Below, piece by piece: positions 8,974-17,750 of a stretch of DNA of 64,000 bases. Each line of letters begins with the position of its first letter. Positions within the stretch are counted from its first letter, which is position 1. The stretch comes from Marivita sp. S6314 (GTDB taxonomy: Bacteria; Pseudomonadota; Alphaproteobacteria; Rhodobacterales; Rhodobacteraceae): NCBI RefSeq assembly GCF_023015985.1, contig NZ_JALKAO010000008.1, positions 1 to 64,000 on the forward strand. Direction: 5' to 3'. The notes beneath the pieces are model-generated. The model was given only the letters and a program-made list of their open reading frames with translations. It did no database searches and was not told the origin of the DNA. Both the position numbers and the translations under genes were made by a program.

Positions 8974-9669
8974 ATGTCCGATGATCGCCTGATCGTAGCC
9001 CTTGATGTTCCCAACGCGCTTGAGGGTCTCCAACTGGCCCAGCAGCTTGGCGAAACGGTTTCGTTTTACAAAATCGGTCTCGGAATGCTCACCGGCGGTG
9101 GGCTCGCTTTGGCAAATGAACTGAAGCAGGACCACGGCAAACGCATTTTCCTCGATATGAAGTTGTTCGACATCGGCGCGACGGTCGAAGCCGCCGTACG
9201 TGGGCTCGCGCAATTCGATCTCGACTTTCTGACAGTCCACGGCGACCCCCATGTCGTGCGCGCCGCCAAAGAAGGTGCCTCCGGCTCCGATCTCAAAATC
9301 CTTGCTGTCACCATCCTGACCTCTCTTGACCGGCAGGACCTCGACGACAGCCTGATCCAAACCGGCGACATCCCGGATCTTGTCACGACCCGCGCGGGCC
9401 GCGCATTCGACGCGGGCGCGGACGGCGTCATCGCCTCGCCCAACGAAGCTGCCATGATCCGCGCATTGCCCGAGGCAACCGGACGATTGATCGTAACACC
9501 GGGTGTGCGCCCCGCAGGGGCCGATCTTGGCGATCAAAAGCGCGTGGCGACACCGGCCGGCGCGATTTCAAATGGGGTGGATCATATCGTCGTCGGACGC
9601 CCCGTCTGGCAGGCCAACGATCCGCGTGCGGCGGCACAGGCCATCGTGACCGAGATGCAAGCCGCCTGA
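8974..9669 (+). CDS. pyrF: Orotidine 5'-phosphate decarboxylase
   Basis: The 231-residue TIM-barrel enzyme converts OMP to UMP, the last step of de novo pyrimidine synthesis. The catalytic lysine-aspartate network is visible as D61-x-K63-x-x-D66 in LDMKLFDIG. The C-terminal GVDHIVVGRPVWQ holds the phosphate-binding glycine-arginine. AGGAG precedes the ATG. The length is typical for the bacterial short form. It converges with the NUDIX gene, leaving 20 bp between stop codons. Confidence 0.96.
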   Translation: MSDDRLIVALDVPNALEGLQLAQQLGETVSFYKIGLGMLTGGGLALANELKQDHGKRIFLDMKLFDIGATVEAAVRGLAQFDLDFLTVHGDPHVVRAAKEGASGSDLKILAVTILTSLDRQDLDDSLIQTGDIPDLVTTRAGRAFDAGADGVIASPNEAAMIRALPEATGRLIVTPGVRPAGADLGDQKRVATPAGAISNGVDHIVVGRPVWQANDPRAAAQAIVTEMQAA

Positions 9670-9689
9670 TCTGCATTTTGAAACACGAC

Positions 9690-10091
9690 TCACGCACGCG
9701 TGGCCAGGTACGTCCTGACCATCCGGGCAAAATGGGGAATGGCTTTGGGATGCGTCGCGTAGTCCTGCGGCGTCATCAAGGCCCATCCGATCCCTTCTGA
9801 CCCGAACACGATATCCATCTCGCGGTGCGCCTTAAGATGCGCCGCAAAGAACACACCTCGATTCAGCTGCGCGCACCAGACCAAATCACGCGGGTCAAGC
9901 TGCAAACCAATTTCTTCCTGAGCTTCCCGCAAAACGCAGGCCTCGGCGCTTTCGTCCTGTTCACGCCCGCCGCCAGGCAGATCAAGATAGCCGGGCCAAG
10001 GGATGCCATCGGCATGATCGCGTTCGATCACAACAATTCTTGGCCCGATGAACAGGATGAGCTTCGCGCCCCCGAAATCGGCCAGCGCCAT
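9690..10091 (-). CDS. NUDIX hydrolase
   Basis: The 133-residue protein is a single NUDIX domain. The box GGREQDESAEACVLREAQEE fits G-x5-E-x7-RE-x2-EE-x-G and would bind Mg2+ to cleave a nucleoside-diphosphate-linked substrate. The substrate itself cannot be read from the sequence. It is the last gene of a three-gene unit (stomatin, NfeD, NUDIX) joined by overlaps or gaps of a few bases, so it is translationally coupled. The ATG at 10091 is 3 bases inside a GTG alternative at 10094. Confidence 0.88.
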   Translation of the reverse strand: MALADFGGAKLILFIGPRIVVIERDHADGIPWPGYLDLPGGGREQDESAEACVLREAQEEIGLQLDPRDLVWCAQLNRGVFFAAHLKAHREMDIVFGSEGIGWALMTPQDYATHPKAIPHFARMVRTYLATRA

Positions 10092-10094
10092 CAC

Positions 10095-10382
10095 CTAATC
10101 GTTGATATCATGGTCGAATGTCTTGACCTGGCCGCGCTGCACGCCAAGCGATTTACGCAACACCAGCCACGCTGCCAATGACACAACCGCAAATGCCAGC
10201 AGCGTGACCGGCAAAGTTGCAGCCATCCATGCCGCAAACGGACCTCCGAACCAAAACAACCCGGCAATAATCGCCGCACCGCCTGCAAAGCCCAGAAACA
10301 GGTAGGCGGGAACAAAAACCTCCAGCACGGCAAGCACGATTGCCGCTGCCGCCCAGATCCACCATTCCGTCCACCACGCCAT
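10095..10382 (-). CDS. NfeD-like membrane protein, partner of the stomatin
   Basis: The 95-residue protein has two or three hydrophobic helices (about 5-30 and 35-70), and its short C-terminal tail is probably cytoplasmic. Small NfeD proteins (NfeD1b type, with little or no OB domain) are encoded beside band-7/SPFH proteins in many bacteria and are thought to assemble with them. The start overlaps the stop of the upstream stomatin gene in a TGATG arrangement. A GTG 3 bases upstream is an alternative start. Confidence 0.85.
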   Translation of the reverse strand: MAWWTEWWIWAAAAIVLAVLEVFVPAYLFLGFAGGAAIIAGLFWFGGPFAAWMAATLPVTLLAFAVVSLAAWLVLRKSLGVQRGQVKTFDHDIND

Positions 10383-11275
10383 CACACACGCCCTTTCAGC
10401 ATCTGGAACGCCTTGCCAAAGGCATCGGCCGCGTCAGCAGGCACGATGATCGTTTGTGACCCTTCGCCCTGCCCAATTTTTGCCAGCGCTTCGACCTGCT
10501 TGAGCGCCACCTGATACTGCGCCGCTTCAAGCCCGTTTTCCTTGATCGCTTCGGCCACAACCCGCGTGGCATACGCTTCGGCATCAGCCAGAACGCGGCG
10601 GGCTTCGGCATCTTTCTGCGCCGCATACAGATCCGCATCCGCCTGCAATTCAACCGACCGTTTCAGACCTTCCGCCTCGGTCACCTGCGCACGGCGCGCG
10701 CGTTCCGCATTCAATTGCTGAAGCATCGCATCGCGCGTCGCCTGATCCAGGTTCACATCCAGAATCTCGGCCCGGGTAACCTCGATCCCCCAGTCATCCA
10801 CCGCATCCTCGACGCTTTCCTTGATCTGACCAATCAACTGCGCGCGGTTCGATTGCACCTCGTCCAGGTCCATCTTGCCGATATTGGCCCGCACGATCCC
10901 GGCCACGGTTGTGGCAATCGCCGCATCCACATCGCGGATCCGGTACACCGTTTTTTCCGGCTCAAGGATGCGGTAAAACACGCTTGTGTCGATCTGCACC
11001 AACACGTTGTCCTTGGTGATCGCGTCCTGCGTGGCGTTCGGCAACTGGCGCTCAAGAATCGAGATCTTATGCGCCACGCGGTCCAGAAACGGCACGATAA
11101 AGTTGATGCCTGGACCCAGGACAACGCGCAGCCGCCCAAAGCGCTCCACCACGAATTTCTGGCTTTGTGGCACAATGCGAATGGCCAGAAACAGGCACAG
11201 GATGATAAAGCCTGCCAGAAGCAGGGTCACGATGTCCCCACCGGCCAGATCCGTTAAAAGCGTTTCGATATCCAT
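10382..11275 (-). CDS. qmcA: SPFH/band 7 (stomatin, QmcA-like) membrane protein
   Basis: The 297-residue protein has one N-terminal membrane helix (about 13-33), a band 7 domain (about 35-200), and an alanine/glutamate-rich helical region (about 190-270). It resembles QmcA and slipin/paraslipin proteins, which form large rings at the inner membrane and affect protease FtsH or membrane microdomains. Its neighbour NfeD is the usual genomic partner. Which protease or membrane process it serves here is inference. The 94-bp gap upstream is shared with the divergent dinB. Confidence 0.9.
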   Translation of the reverse strand: MDIETLLTDLAGGDIVTLLLAGFIILCLFLAIRIVPQSQKFVVERFGRLRVVLGPGINFIVPFLDRVAHKISILERQLPNATQDAITKDNVLVQIDTSVFYRILEPEKTVYRIRDVDAAIATTVAGIVRANIGKMDLDEVQSNRAQLIGQIKESVEDAVDDWGIEVTRAEILDVNLDQATRDAMLQQLNAERARRAQVTEAEGLKRSVELQADADLYAAQKDAEARRVLADAEAYATRVVAEAIKENGLEAAQYQVALKQVEALAKIGQGEGSQTIIVPADAADAFGKAFQMLKGRV

Positions 11276-11369
11276 CTGCGCGGCCCTTCGTCTGTTTGCT
11301 GCGAAATATCACCTGTAGAGTGCGGCGTGTTCCCTTATATGTGGGATGTGTAAACAATGACGCAAGCTG

Positions 11370-12623
11370 ATGCCCGCCCTTTGCCGTGATTGCCTGACCG
11401 AGTTCGAGACCACGCCACGCTGCCCCGTTTGCCGGTCGCCGCGCGTTCTGGCGCATGACGAACTGTATGATCTGAGCATTGCGCATATGGACTGCGACGC
11501 GTTCTACGCCTCGGTCGAAAAGCGTGACAATCCGGATCTGGCGGACAAACCCGTCATCATCGGCGGCGGTCGGCGCGGCGTTGTATCGACCGCGTGTTAC
11601 GTGGCCCGGATCAGGGGTGTGCGCTCTGCCATGCCGATGTTTCAGGCGCTCAAGCTGTGCCCGGACGCGGTGATCATCAAACCGCGCATGGCCGCGTATG
11701 CCGAAGCCTCCAAGGCGATCCGGGGATTGATGGAGGAACTGACACCGTCCATTGAACCACTGTCACTGGACGAGGCCTTTCTTGACCTGACCGGCACCGC
11801 GCGCCTGCACGGGCATCCGCCGGCGGTGATGCTTGCACGATTGGTCAAACGCATGCGCGAAGAACTGGGGCTGACGGGGTCGATCGGGCTGAGCCACAAC
11901 AAGTTTCTCGCCAAGATCGCGTCCGACCTCGACAAACCGCGCGGGTTTTCGGTCATCGGAAAGGCAGAAACCAAAGCGTTCCTGCGCCCGAAACGGGTGC
12001 GCCTGATCTGGGGCGTTGGTCTGGCCACACAAGAGTCGCTTGAAAAAGCCGGGATCCGGACCTTCGACGATTTGTATCGCTGGGACAGACAGGATCTCAC
12101 CGCTCGATTTGGCAGCATGGGGGACCGGCTGTGGCACCTGGCGCGCGGTCAGGACCATCGGCGCGTCTCTGCCCATGCTCCGATGAAATCAATCTCGAAC
12201 GAGACCACGTTCCACGAAGACACCAACGATCCCGATCTGCTGGATGGGCATCTGTGGCGCATGTGCGAAAAGGTGTCGGACCGCGCCAAGGCCAAGGGGC
12301 TGGCGGGGCGTGTTGTGACTCTGAAACTCAAAACGTCCAAGTTCACGCTCATCACAAAGCGCACATCGCTGACCGACCCCACCCAGATTGCCGACCGGAT
12401 GTACCGCACGACGCGGGCCTTGTTTGATCAGGTGGATGACAAAGGGCCGTATCGGCTCTTGGGGGCCGGGATCAGCGATCTCAGCCCTGCCGAAGGTGCG
12501 GATGTGTCCGGTGATCTGCTTGACCCGCAAGGCGTCCAACGCGCCAGAGCGGAACGGGCGACGGATGCGATCCGGGATCGTTTCGGGCCGGATGCAATTC
12601 TCAAGGGGCGGGCGTTGAGGTAA
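11370..12623 (+). CDS. dinB: DNA polymerase IV with an N-terminal zinc-ribbon extension
   Basis: The 417-residue Y-family polymerase copies past damaged bases. Catalytic acids appear as D41 in HMDCDAFYASVE and D134/E135 in SLDEAFLD. Helix-hairpin-helix motifs and a little-finger domain follow. The unusual part is the first 35 residues, with C5-x2-C8 and C18-x2-C21, a likely zinc ribbon absent from E. coli DinB. I see no alphaproteobacterial LexA box (GTTC-N7-GTTC) in the 94-bp upstream gap, only a single GTTC. The tail RDRFGPDAILKGRALR may hold the clamp-binding element. Confidence 0.93.
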   Translation: MPALCRDCLTEFETTPRCPVCRSPRVLAHDELYDLSIAHMDCDAFYASVEKRDNPDLADKPVIIGGGRRGVVSTACYVARIRGVRSAMPMFQALKLCPDAVIIKPRMAAYAEASKAIRGLMEELTPSIEPLSLDEAFLDLTGTARLHGHPPAVMLARLVKRMREELGLTGSIGLSHNKFLAKIASDLDKPRGFSVIGKAETKAFLRPKRVRLIWGVGLATQESLEKAGIRTFDDLYRWDRQDLTARFGSMGDRLWHLARGQDHRRVSAHAPMKSISNETTFHEDTNDPDLLDGHLWRMCEKVSDRAKAKGLAGRVVTLKLKTSKFTLITKRTSLTDPTQIADRMYRTTRALFDQVDDKGPYRLLGAGISDLSPAEGADVSGDLLDPQGVQRARAERATDAIRDRFGPDAILKGRALR

Positions 12624-12644
12624 CGCGCCTGAATAAATTTTTTT

Positions 12645-12679
12645 TGGGGATGCCCCAGAATCTTCGTACGAAGATTCTG
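12645..12679. repeat. Tandem palindromes downstream of dinB
   Basis: A short palindrome (TGGGG-ATG-CCCCA, 12645-12657) runs directly into a perfect 24-bp one (12656-12679, arms CAGAATCTTCGT and complement). A T8 tract comes before rather than after, so this is not a standard terminator for dinB. GTTATTAAA follows shortly. The element belongs to the set of paired palindromes described in the findings. Confidence 0.8.
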
Positions 12680-12755
12680 AGCCCTCGTTATTAAATTCTG
12701 GTGTACGCGCGGCGCCAAAAAGTCTCAGCGAACACACACCCTTCCACGCCCGTTC

Positions 12756-13073
12756 TCACATCAACTGGTTTTCTTCGTCCACCGCAGAAATGCCCAACGC
12801 ATCCAATCCCGCTTCCAGATGATCCGCCAGGTGCGGTGTTCCGATCAGGTAATCCGCCGTCGGCGTGGTCGCCTCATTCACAGCGGTCGCATACGCCTCG
12901 TCCCATTCATCGACGTCAAACGCCCCGCGGCCGATCCACATGATCGACACAAGCGCGGCTTGTTCTTCCTCGTCCATGCGGTCGATGAACCCGCGCATTT
13001 CACCTTCGGCGCGGCTAAGCTCCCGGGCCATCACGATGACGGCGGCGACTTTGTTGGCACTGATTTTTTCCAT
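12756..13073 (-). CDS. DUF3775 family protein
   Basis: The 105-residue, strongly acidic protein matches the DUF3775 pattern common in Rhodobacterales: a helical core with DRMDEEEQAALVSIMWIGRG and a TADYLIGTPHLADHLEAGL segment. The function of the family is unknown. There is no signal peptide. It lies 60 bp downstream of the SDR gene on the same strand and may be the end of the ufaD operon, though the spacing leaves room for its own promoter. Convergent dinB lies beyond the palindromes. Confidence 0.8.
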   Translation of the reverse strand: MEKISANKVAAVIVMARELSRAEGEMRGFIDRMDEEEQAALVSIMWIGRGAFDVDEWDEAYATAVNEATTPTADYLIGTPHLADHLEAGLDALGISAVDEENQLM

Positions 13074-13133
13074 GGCGACTCTCCCATCCCTTTTTACTCA
13101 GGATGAAGCGAAGTCAGCGACGCCGCTTTGATC

Positions 13134-13865
13134 TTACGCAAATAGCCGGTAGTAGAGCCAATCCGGCAAAAACTGGCTGCCCCGGAACACCCATGAAAAC
13201 ACCGTCGGAAAGCTGCGCTTGAAGTTATCGGTGTTCATATGTTCGAAAAATTCCTGCGCCGCCTGTTCCGGTTCCATAATGAACGGCATCGAAAAATCGT
13301 TCTTGTCGGTCAAACGCGTCTTGATGAAACCGGGGTTAACCAGTTGCACTTTGACGTTGGTGCGCCACAAATCCGCGTAAAGTGATTCCGCCAGTGTCAT
13401 CACCGCGGCCTTGGACGACGTATAAGCCGCCGCATTTGGTAACCCCCGGAACCCGGACAGCGACCCGGTCAGAACGATATGCCCGGAATCGCGCGCAACG
13501 AACTTTGGTACGACTTCGCCCACAAGGCGCATCGCGCCCGTGAAATTGATGTCAGCCATGGTGTTTGCCTGCTCTGCGTCCCAGTCGGACGCCCCGAACG
13601 GCCAATACACACCGGCCAGTTGCACCATGCCGTCAATATCGCCAACAGCCTCGGCTGCCGCCTTGACCGACTCGCCATCCGACACATCCAGCGGCACAAC
13701 CTCGGCCCGCCCTGGCAAGGCCTCTGACAGCGCGTGCAGCTTGTCTTCGTTTCGGGCGGACAGGATCAGATGCACGCCAGCCGCGCTCATCTTATGTGCC
13801 AGCGCCTCGCCTAAACCTTCGCTCGCACCAACCAACCAGTATTTTTTGCCCGCCCAATCACTCAC
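13134..13865 (-). CDS. Short-chain dehydrogenase in the RpoE-linked operon
   Basis: The 243-residue NAD(P)-dependent oxidoreductase has the glycine-rich GASEGLGEALA motif near 13-23 and the active site Ser in LTGSLSG, followed by YTSSK (Tyr and Lys). The C-terminus (VFRGSQFLPDWLYYRLF) is hydrophobic and may touch the membrane. Its start overlaps the DUF3833 stop by 4 bases. In R. sphaeroides the equivalent gene closes the RSP_1091-1087 operon controlled by RpoE. The substrate is unknown; an oxidised or branched fatty acid intermediate is a guess from context. Confidence 0.9.
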   Translation of the reverse strand: MSDWAGKKYWLVGASEGLGEALAHKMSAAGVHLILSARNEDKLHALSEALPGRAEVVPLDVSDGESVKAAAEAVGDIDGMVQLAGVYWPFGASDWDAEQANTMADINFTGAMRLVGEVVPKFVARDSGHIVLTGSLSGFRGLPNAAAYTSSKAAVMTLAESLYADLWRTNVKVQLVNPGFIKTRLTDKNDFSMPFIMEPEQAAQEFFEHMNTDNFKRSFPTVFSWVFRGSQFLPDWLYYRLFA

Positions 13866-14428
13866 GCCACTTCCTTCCTTCGCATTGTCGCCACAAGTTC
13901 TGCGACCTTGATCCCGAATTTACGAAACTGACTTCGGTTCACGATGGTTCCATTGGGCGCAAGATACATCCAGTCCGTGGTGTCCAGAACATGCCCGCCC
14001 TGGCTTTCGGGCAGTTGGTATTTGTATTTCAATTGCACGGTTGGCCCGCTCTGGATGCCGGCACCTTCGCCCACCACATCCGATGCGGTTGCGCGGATGC
14101 GTCCGTCATTGCCCAGCGTCAGGTTCCATTCGCGGTGCACCTCATCGCCGTTGCAATAGGTGAAATGCTCTTTCATCACACCGCGATTGCCACTCCATTC
14201 CGCTTCGAAATCACCCACGAAGCGCGACGTCACGCGCCCGGTTGGCCCGTAGATCACCCCTTCGCAGACAATCGGTCCGTCAAGATGTGTCCGCAGGTCA
14301 AACGGCTCACCGCCCGCGTCGGCGTAGTCGTTCGGGGATTGGCCGGCGAACCCGAAATAGCGGCTTTTGAGATAACCCAAAACCGCCATCAGGCTCGCCC
14401 CGAGAAGTACAAGAAAGACTGTCTCCAT
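13862..14428 (-). CDS. DUF3833 protein
   Basis: The 188-residue protein starts with a hydrophobic segment (about 1-17) that is either a signal anchor or a signal peptide. The rest is a DUF3833 beta-rich domain, a lipocalin-like fold found beside ECF-sigma operons. The ATG at 14428 follows AAGGA; the frame could extend to a TTG at 14446, which I reject. It follows the MFS gene by 4 bp and overlaps the SDR gene. A role in membrane lipid damage repair is suggested only by its neighbours. Confidence 0.82.
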   Translation of the reverse strand: METVFLVLLGASLMAVLGYLKSRYFGFAGQSPNDYADAGGEPFDLRTHLDGPIVCEGVIYGPTGRVTSRFVGDFEAEWSGNRGVMKEHFTYCNGDEVHREWNLTLGNDGRIRATASDVVGEGAGIQSGPTVQLKYKYQLPESQGGHVLDTTDWMYLAPNGTIVNRSQFRKFGIKVAELVATMRRKEVA

Positions 14429-14432
14429 GACG

Positions 14433-15665
14433 TCATTCCTTCCCAATAGGCGTGGCGACCAGAAGGCCGATCGCCACCAGTTTCAAAGCGCAGGGCACCC
14501 CTGCGTAGAGTAGTGTCAGTGTTCGTAAAGCGGTTTCCGAATTGTCTGGTCCCGAGACAAAACCGCTGGCTTCCAGGATCGGAAGTAGGGCGATGGCCGC
14601 AAAGGCCAATGTGAACTTGGAGACAAAGCCCCAAAGCGCGAACCCTTCGGCCGCGCTGGGCGCGACTGTCTCCATCCGCTTGGCAAAGATGGCGGGCAAC
14701 AACGTCAGATCTGCGCCCACCGCCGCACCGGACGCAAGACAGATGATGGCGAACAGAACCGTATCACCGGTGCCCAGCATCATCGCAAAGCTGAACGCGA
14801 TGATGGCCAAAACCATCGCCGCAAGCAGCGTGCGCTTGGCCCCGATCCGTTCAGCCAGCGCGCTCCACATCGGAGCGGCTGCGGCCGCCGCAACGAAGAA
14901 CAACAGCAGCAACGGCCCTTCCCACCCCGGCGCGTCCAGACGGCTTTCGACGAAGAACAAAAACAGCGTTGAACTGACGGCGACCGGGGCCGCGTTGACC
15001 AATGCAATCAGCAGCAACCGCCGCGAGATCTTGTCTTGCAGCACAACCCCGAACCCGGCAGAGGGCTCAATCGTGCTGCCGCGCCACTCCACGTGCATCG
15101 CGACACCCGCAACAACGCAGGCCAGCGCGAAAACCAGTGCGTAAGACACGAATTCGGGCCAGGCCAGCGCAAGGAAAATTGACGGCATCACCGATGCCAC
15201 GCAAACACCCAAAAGCGCGCCGGTTTCGCGCCAGCGGGCCAGCCGCAGATACCCGGTCTCACCACCAAGAGCATCCGCCTTTTGCACACCGCGCGCATAG
15301 AAGTTGATGGTCAGAAAGCTGAACGCCGAAAACACCAGCGTCAGCATCACCGCAAACCACAAAACCGGATTGGTGGGTGGCGTCACGGCAAAAAGCCCGA
15401 TCATGGCAAGCCCCATCACCGCAAGTGTCACCGCAATCGCCATCCACTGAAAACGGCGCACCGCCACGGCCAATTTGCCCAGCAACGGGTCCTGCACCAC
15501 GTCGATCAGGCGCAGGACGAACAGGACCGTGCCCAGCGCGGCAAGGCTCACGCCGTATTCATCCACATAAAATTTCGGCGCATGAATATAGATCGGCAAA
15601 CCCGCCGCTGCGAGCACAGCCGCAAAGAGGGCATACCCCCCAAGGTTTTGCCGAACGGCAGCCAT
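14433..15665 (-). CDS. MFS transporter of the GPH (glycoside-pentoside-hexuronide) type
   Basis: The 410-residue protein shows about twelve hydrophobic helices and the GPH/MelB-like signature (LIDVVQDPLLGKLAV after the second helix). GPH members move sugars or lipids with a cation. In this operon next to lipid-modifying enzymes, a lipid substrate is more plausible than a sugar, but that is inference. The start at 15665 overlaps the DUF1365 stop (TGATG). A frame extension to 15728 lies inside the upstream gene and looks non-coding. Confidence 0.88.
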   Translation of the reverse strand: MAAVRQNLGGYALFAAVLAAAGLPIYIHAPKFYVDEYGVSLAALGTVLFVLRLIDVVQDPLLGKLAVAVRRFQWMAIAVTLAVMGLAMIGLFAVTPPTNPVLWFAVMLTLVFSAFSFLTINFYARGVQKADALGGETGYLRLARWRETGALLGVCVASVMPSIFLALAWPEFVSYALVFALACVVAGVAMHVEWRGSTIEPSAGFGVVLQDKISRRLLLIALVNAAPVAVSSTLFLFFVESRLDAPGWEGPLLLLFFVAAAAAAPMWSALAERIGAKRTLLAAMVLAIIAFSFAMMLGTGDTVLFAIICLASGAAVGADLTLLPAIFAKRMETVAPSAAEGFALWGFVSKFTLAFAAIALLPILEASGFVSGPDNSETALRTLTLLYAGVPCALKLVAIGLLVATPIGKE

Positions 15666-16420
15666 CAGCGGCTGACTTCTTCCAAAGGTGGTTCCGGACG
15701 TGTCCGGTATTTCGACCCCTTCCACCACAGCTTGAGCGCCTGCCAGTGGATCAGCGCCAGAACCCGGCGCGACCCCAGCGGGCGGCGAATCAGAGACCAG
15801 AGGATCGACCCATTGCTGATCGTCCTGCGCGGCCCTGTGAGTGTCGCGATCAACCCGCCTGCTCCTTGGGTGTAATCGATCCAGATCCCGATCTTGTCGG
15901 GGCGGATGTCAAAGCGAAACTCGTACCCCCCTTCAACCGGCTGGAACGGGGACACGTAAAAGATCTTTGTCGCCTGCAACCGGTCGGTCGATGCAATCGG
16001 CGATCCATCCGGCTTGTGACACAAGTAGGAATGGCGGTCACCAAAGGTGTTTGTCACCTCTGCAATCACCGCAATCAGGTGACCCGCGTCGTCATGGGCC
16101 AACCAAAAGGACACCGGATTAAAGACATGTCCCAGCACCCGTGGCTGGGCAAGCAGCATTAACGCACCGCTGGCGCGCACCTGATGCGCTTCCAGCACGG
16201 CGCGGGCCCATCTGGCCCCCGTACCTTCGCCCGGCGCGCCCCCATGATCGCTGTCATGCAGACTGGAGACGTTGCCACCATTGCGGGAAAACAGCCACGG
16301 CGTCTTCAGCTTGGCTTCGGCATCCAGCATCACGTAATCAATGGAGTACCGAAATGCGTTGTCGATACCGCCTTTGCGCCCGTGATAGGTGTGGCCGATG
16401 ATATGATCGACGCCGGTCAT
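15665..16420 (-). CDS. DUF1365 protein
   Basis: The 251-residue DUF1365 protein has conserved blocks HTYHGRKGG near the N-terminus, FNPVSFWLAHD in the middle and YVSPFQPVEGGYEFRF later. The family is nearly always encoded beside a flavin amine-oxidase-like desaturase and a cyclopropane-fatty-acid-synthase-like methylase, and its own activity is not settled. The start overlaps the ufaD stop (TAATG), giving tight coupling. Translation upstream of 16420 is an artefact of overlap with ufaD. Confidence 0.88.
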   Translation of the reverse strand: MTGVDHIIGHTYHGRKGGIDNAFRYSIDYVMLDAEAKLKTPWLFSRNGGNVSSLHDSDHGGAPGEGTGARWARAVLEAHQVRASGALMLLAQPRVLGHVFNPVSFWLAHDDAGHLIAVIAEVTNTFGDRHSYLCHKPDGSPIASTDRLQATKIFYVSPFQPVEGGYEFRFDIRPDKIGIWIDYTQGAGGLIATLTGPRRTISNGSILWSLIRRPLGSRRVLALIHWQALKLWWKGSKYRTRPEPPLEEVSR

Positions 16421-17718
16421 TATTCCGCCGCCACGGCAACTGCGCTGCGGGCGCGGATCGCGTCGACAACATCGACCGCGCTCGACAATCCGTCTTCGTG
16501 AAAGCCGTTCTTCATCCATGCGCCACAGAACCACGTGCGGTTCGTGCCGTTCATGTCCCGCATGGTGTGCTGGGCATCCAGCGCCTCAAGGTCATAGACC
16601 GGATGGCGCAATGTGCATTCGTCGTAGATCAGGTCTTCCCGGATCGGACGCGCGGTGTTCAGCGTCACGAAATGCGGATCGCTCTCCGGGATCGGTTGCA
16701 GGCTGTTCATCCAGTAGGTGAGATCAATGGTATTCATCTCTTTCCTGGCGCTCTCGGTGTAGTTCCACGATGACCAGCACTTCCGCCGCTTTGGCATAAT
16801 TGAAGCGTCCGCGTGCAGCACAACCCGGTTGGGTTGGTACTTGATGGCCCCCAGTGCTTTTTTCTCCAACGGCGACGCATCCGACAGCAGCCGCAGGCTG
16901 TCATCCGAGTGGGTGGCAAAAACCACTTCGTCAAACCGCTCCCACTCGCCGCCTTGCGCCTTGACCTCGGCCCCAAAGCCGTCGCGCCGAACCCCATCAA
17001 TCGGGGCCCCCAGCCGCAGCACGGCACCCCGCGCTCTCAAGGATGTTTCCAACCGGCGCACATATTCAATCGACCCACCCTGGACCGTGTACCACTGGTG
17101 TTGCCCCGTATAGGACAAAAGCGCGTGGTTCTCCATGAACTGCACCAGCGCGTGCGCCGGAAAGTCCATGACCTTGTCTGTCGGCGTCGACCAGATCGCG
17201 CCGGTAAATGGCAGAAGATAGTAATCCCGAAACCAGTCACCGGTGCCCAGCTCGTCCAGAAACGCCCCAAGGCTCAGGCTCCGGTCACGCGTCGCATCCA
17301 GCGCATGTTTGTTGAATTTCACGATGTCCCGCAACATGCGCAGGAACTTCGGGTTCAGCGCATTGCGCTTCTGCGCAAACAAGGACCCCAGCGTTGCCAG
17401 CGCATATTCGAACCGCCCGTCGTCAAAACTGGCCGCAAAGCTCATGTTGCTTGTCGTGACAGGCACGTCCAGCGCTTTGAACAATGCGGCCAGGTGCGGA
17501 TAGTTGGCATAGTTGAAGACGATAAACCCGGTATCCACCGGCTGATCCCCGTTTTTCCCCGCCATAATCGTCCGCGCATGCCCGCCCAGCCGTGGCTCGG
17601 CTTCGAACAAGGTGACGTGATGGTCTTCGGACAGCATATGTGCGGCCCCCAATCCCGATATCCCTGCGCCGATGACGGCAATTTTCTTGGGTGCGCTGGC
17701 GCGGGCTTCAAAAGGCAT
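16420..17718 (-). CDS. ufaD: UfaD-like flavin-dependent fatty-acid desaturase
   Basis: The 432-residue flavoprotein of the amine-oxidase fold has the dinucleotide motif IGAGISGLGAAHML at 16-29 and a C-terminal FAD segment (TWFCGAWMKNGFHEDGLSSA). By position next to rpoE-chrR and by operon partners it corresponds to R. sphaeroides RSP_1091 (UfaD), reported to desaturate methylated acyl chains on the route to furan fatty acids that scavenge singlet oxygen. The methylase UfaM is not in this window. It is the first gene of a five-gene operon divergent from rpoE and probably under RpoE control. Confidence 0.87.
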   Translation of the reverse strand: MPFEARASAPKKIAVIGAGISGLGAAHMLSEDHHVTLFEAEPRLGGHARTIMAGKNGDQPVDTGFIVFNYANYPHLAALFKALDVPVTTSNMSFAASFDDGRFEYALATLGSLFAQKRNALNPKFLRMLRDIVKFNKHALDATRDRSLSLGAFLDELGTGDWFRDYYLLPFTGAIWSTPTDKVMDFPAHALVQFMENHALLSYTGQHQWYTVQGGSIEYVRRLETSLRARGAVLRLGAPIDGVRRDGFGAEVKAQGGEWERFDEVVFATHSDDSLRLLSDASPLEKKALGAIKYQPNRVVLHADASIMPKRRKCWSSWNYTESARKEMNTIDLTYWMNSLQPIPESDPHFVTLNTARPIREDLIYDECTLRHPVYDLEALDAQHTMRDMNGTNRTWFCGAWMKNGFHEDGLSSAVDVVDAIRARSAVAVAAE

Positions 17719-17750
17719 AGTGGTCTCGCTCTTCTAGGTGTCTAGTTTGG

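Noticed and set aside
11276-11369. LexA box for dinB
   Set aside because: The alphaproteobacterial form GTTC-N7-GTTC needs two half sites. Only a single GTTC is present.
14428-14446. Upstream TTG start for the DUF3833 gene
   Set aside because: The ATG at 14428 has AAGGA at good spacing; the TTG is inside the MFS stop region.
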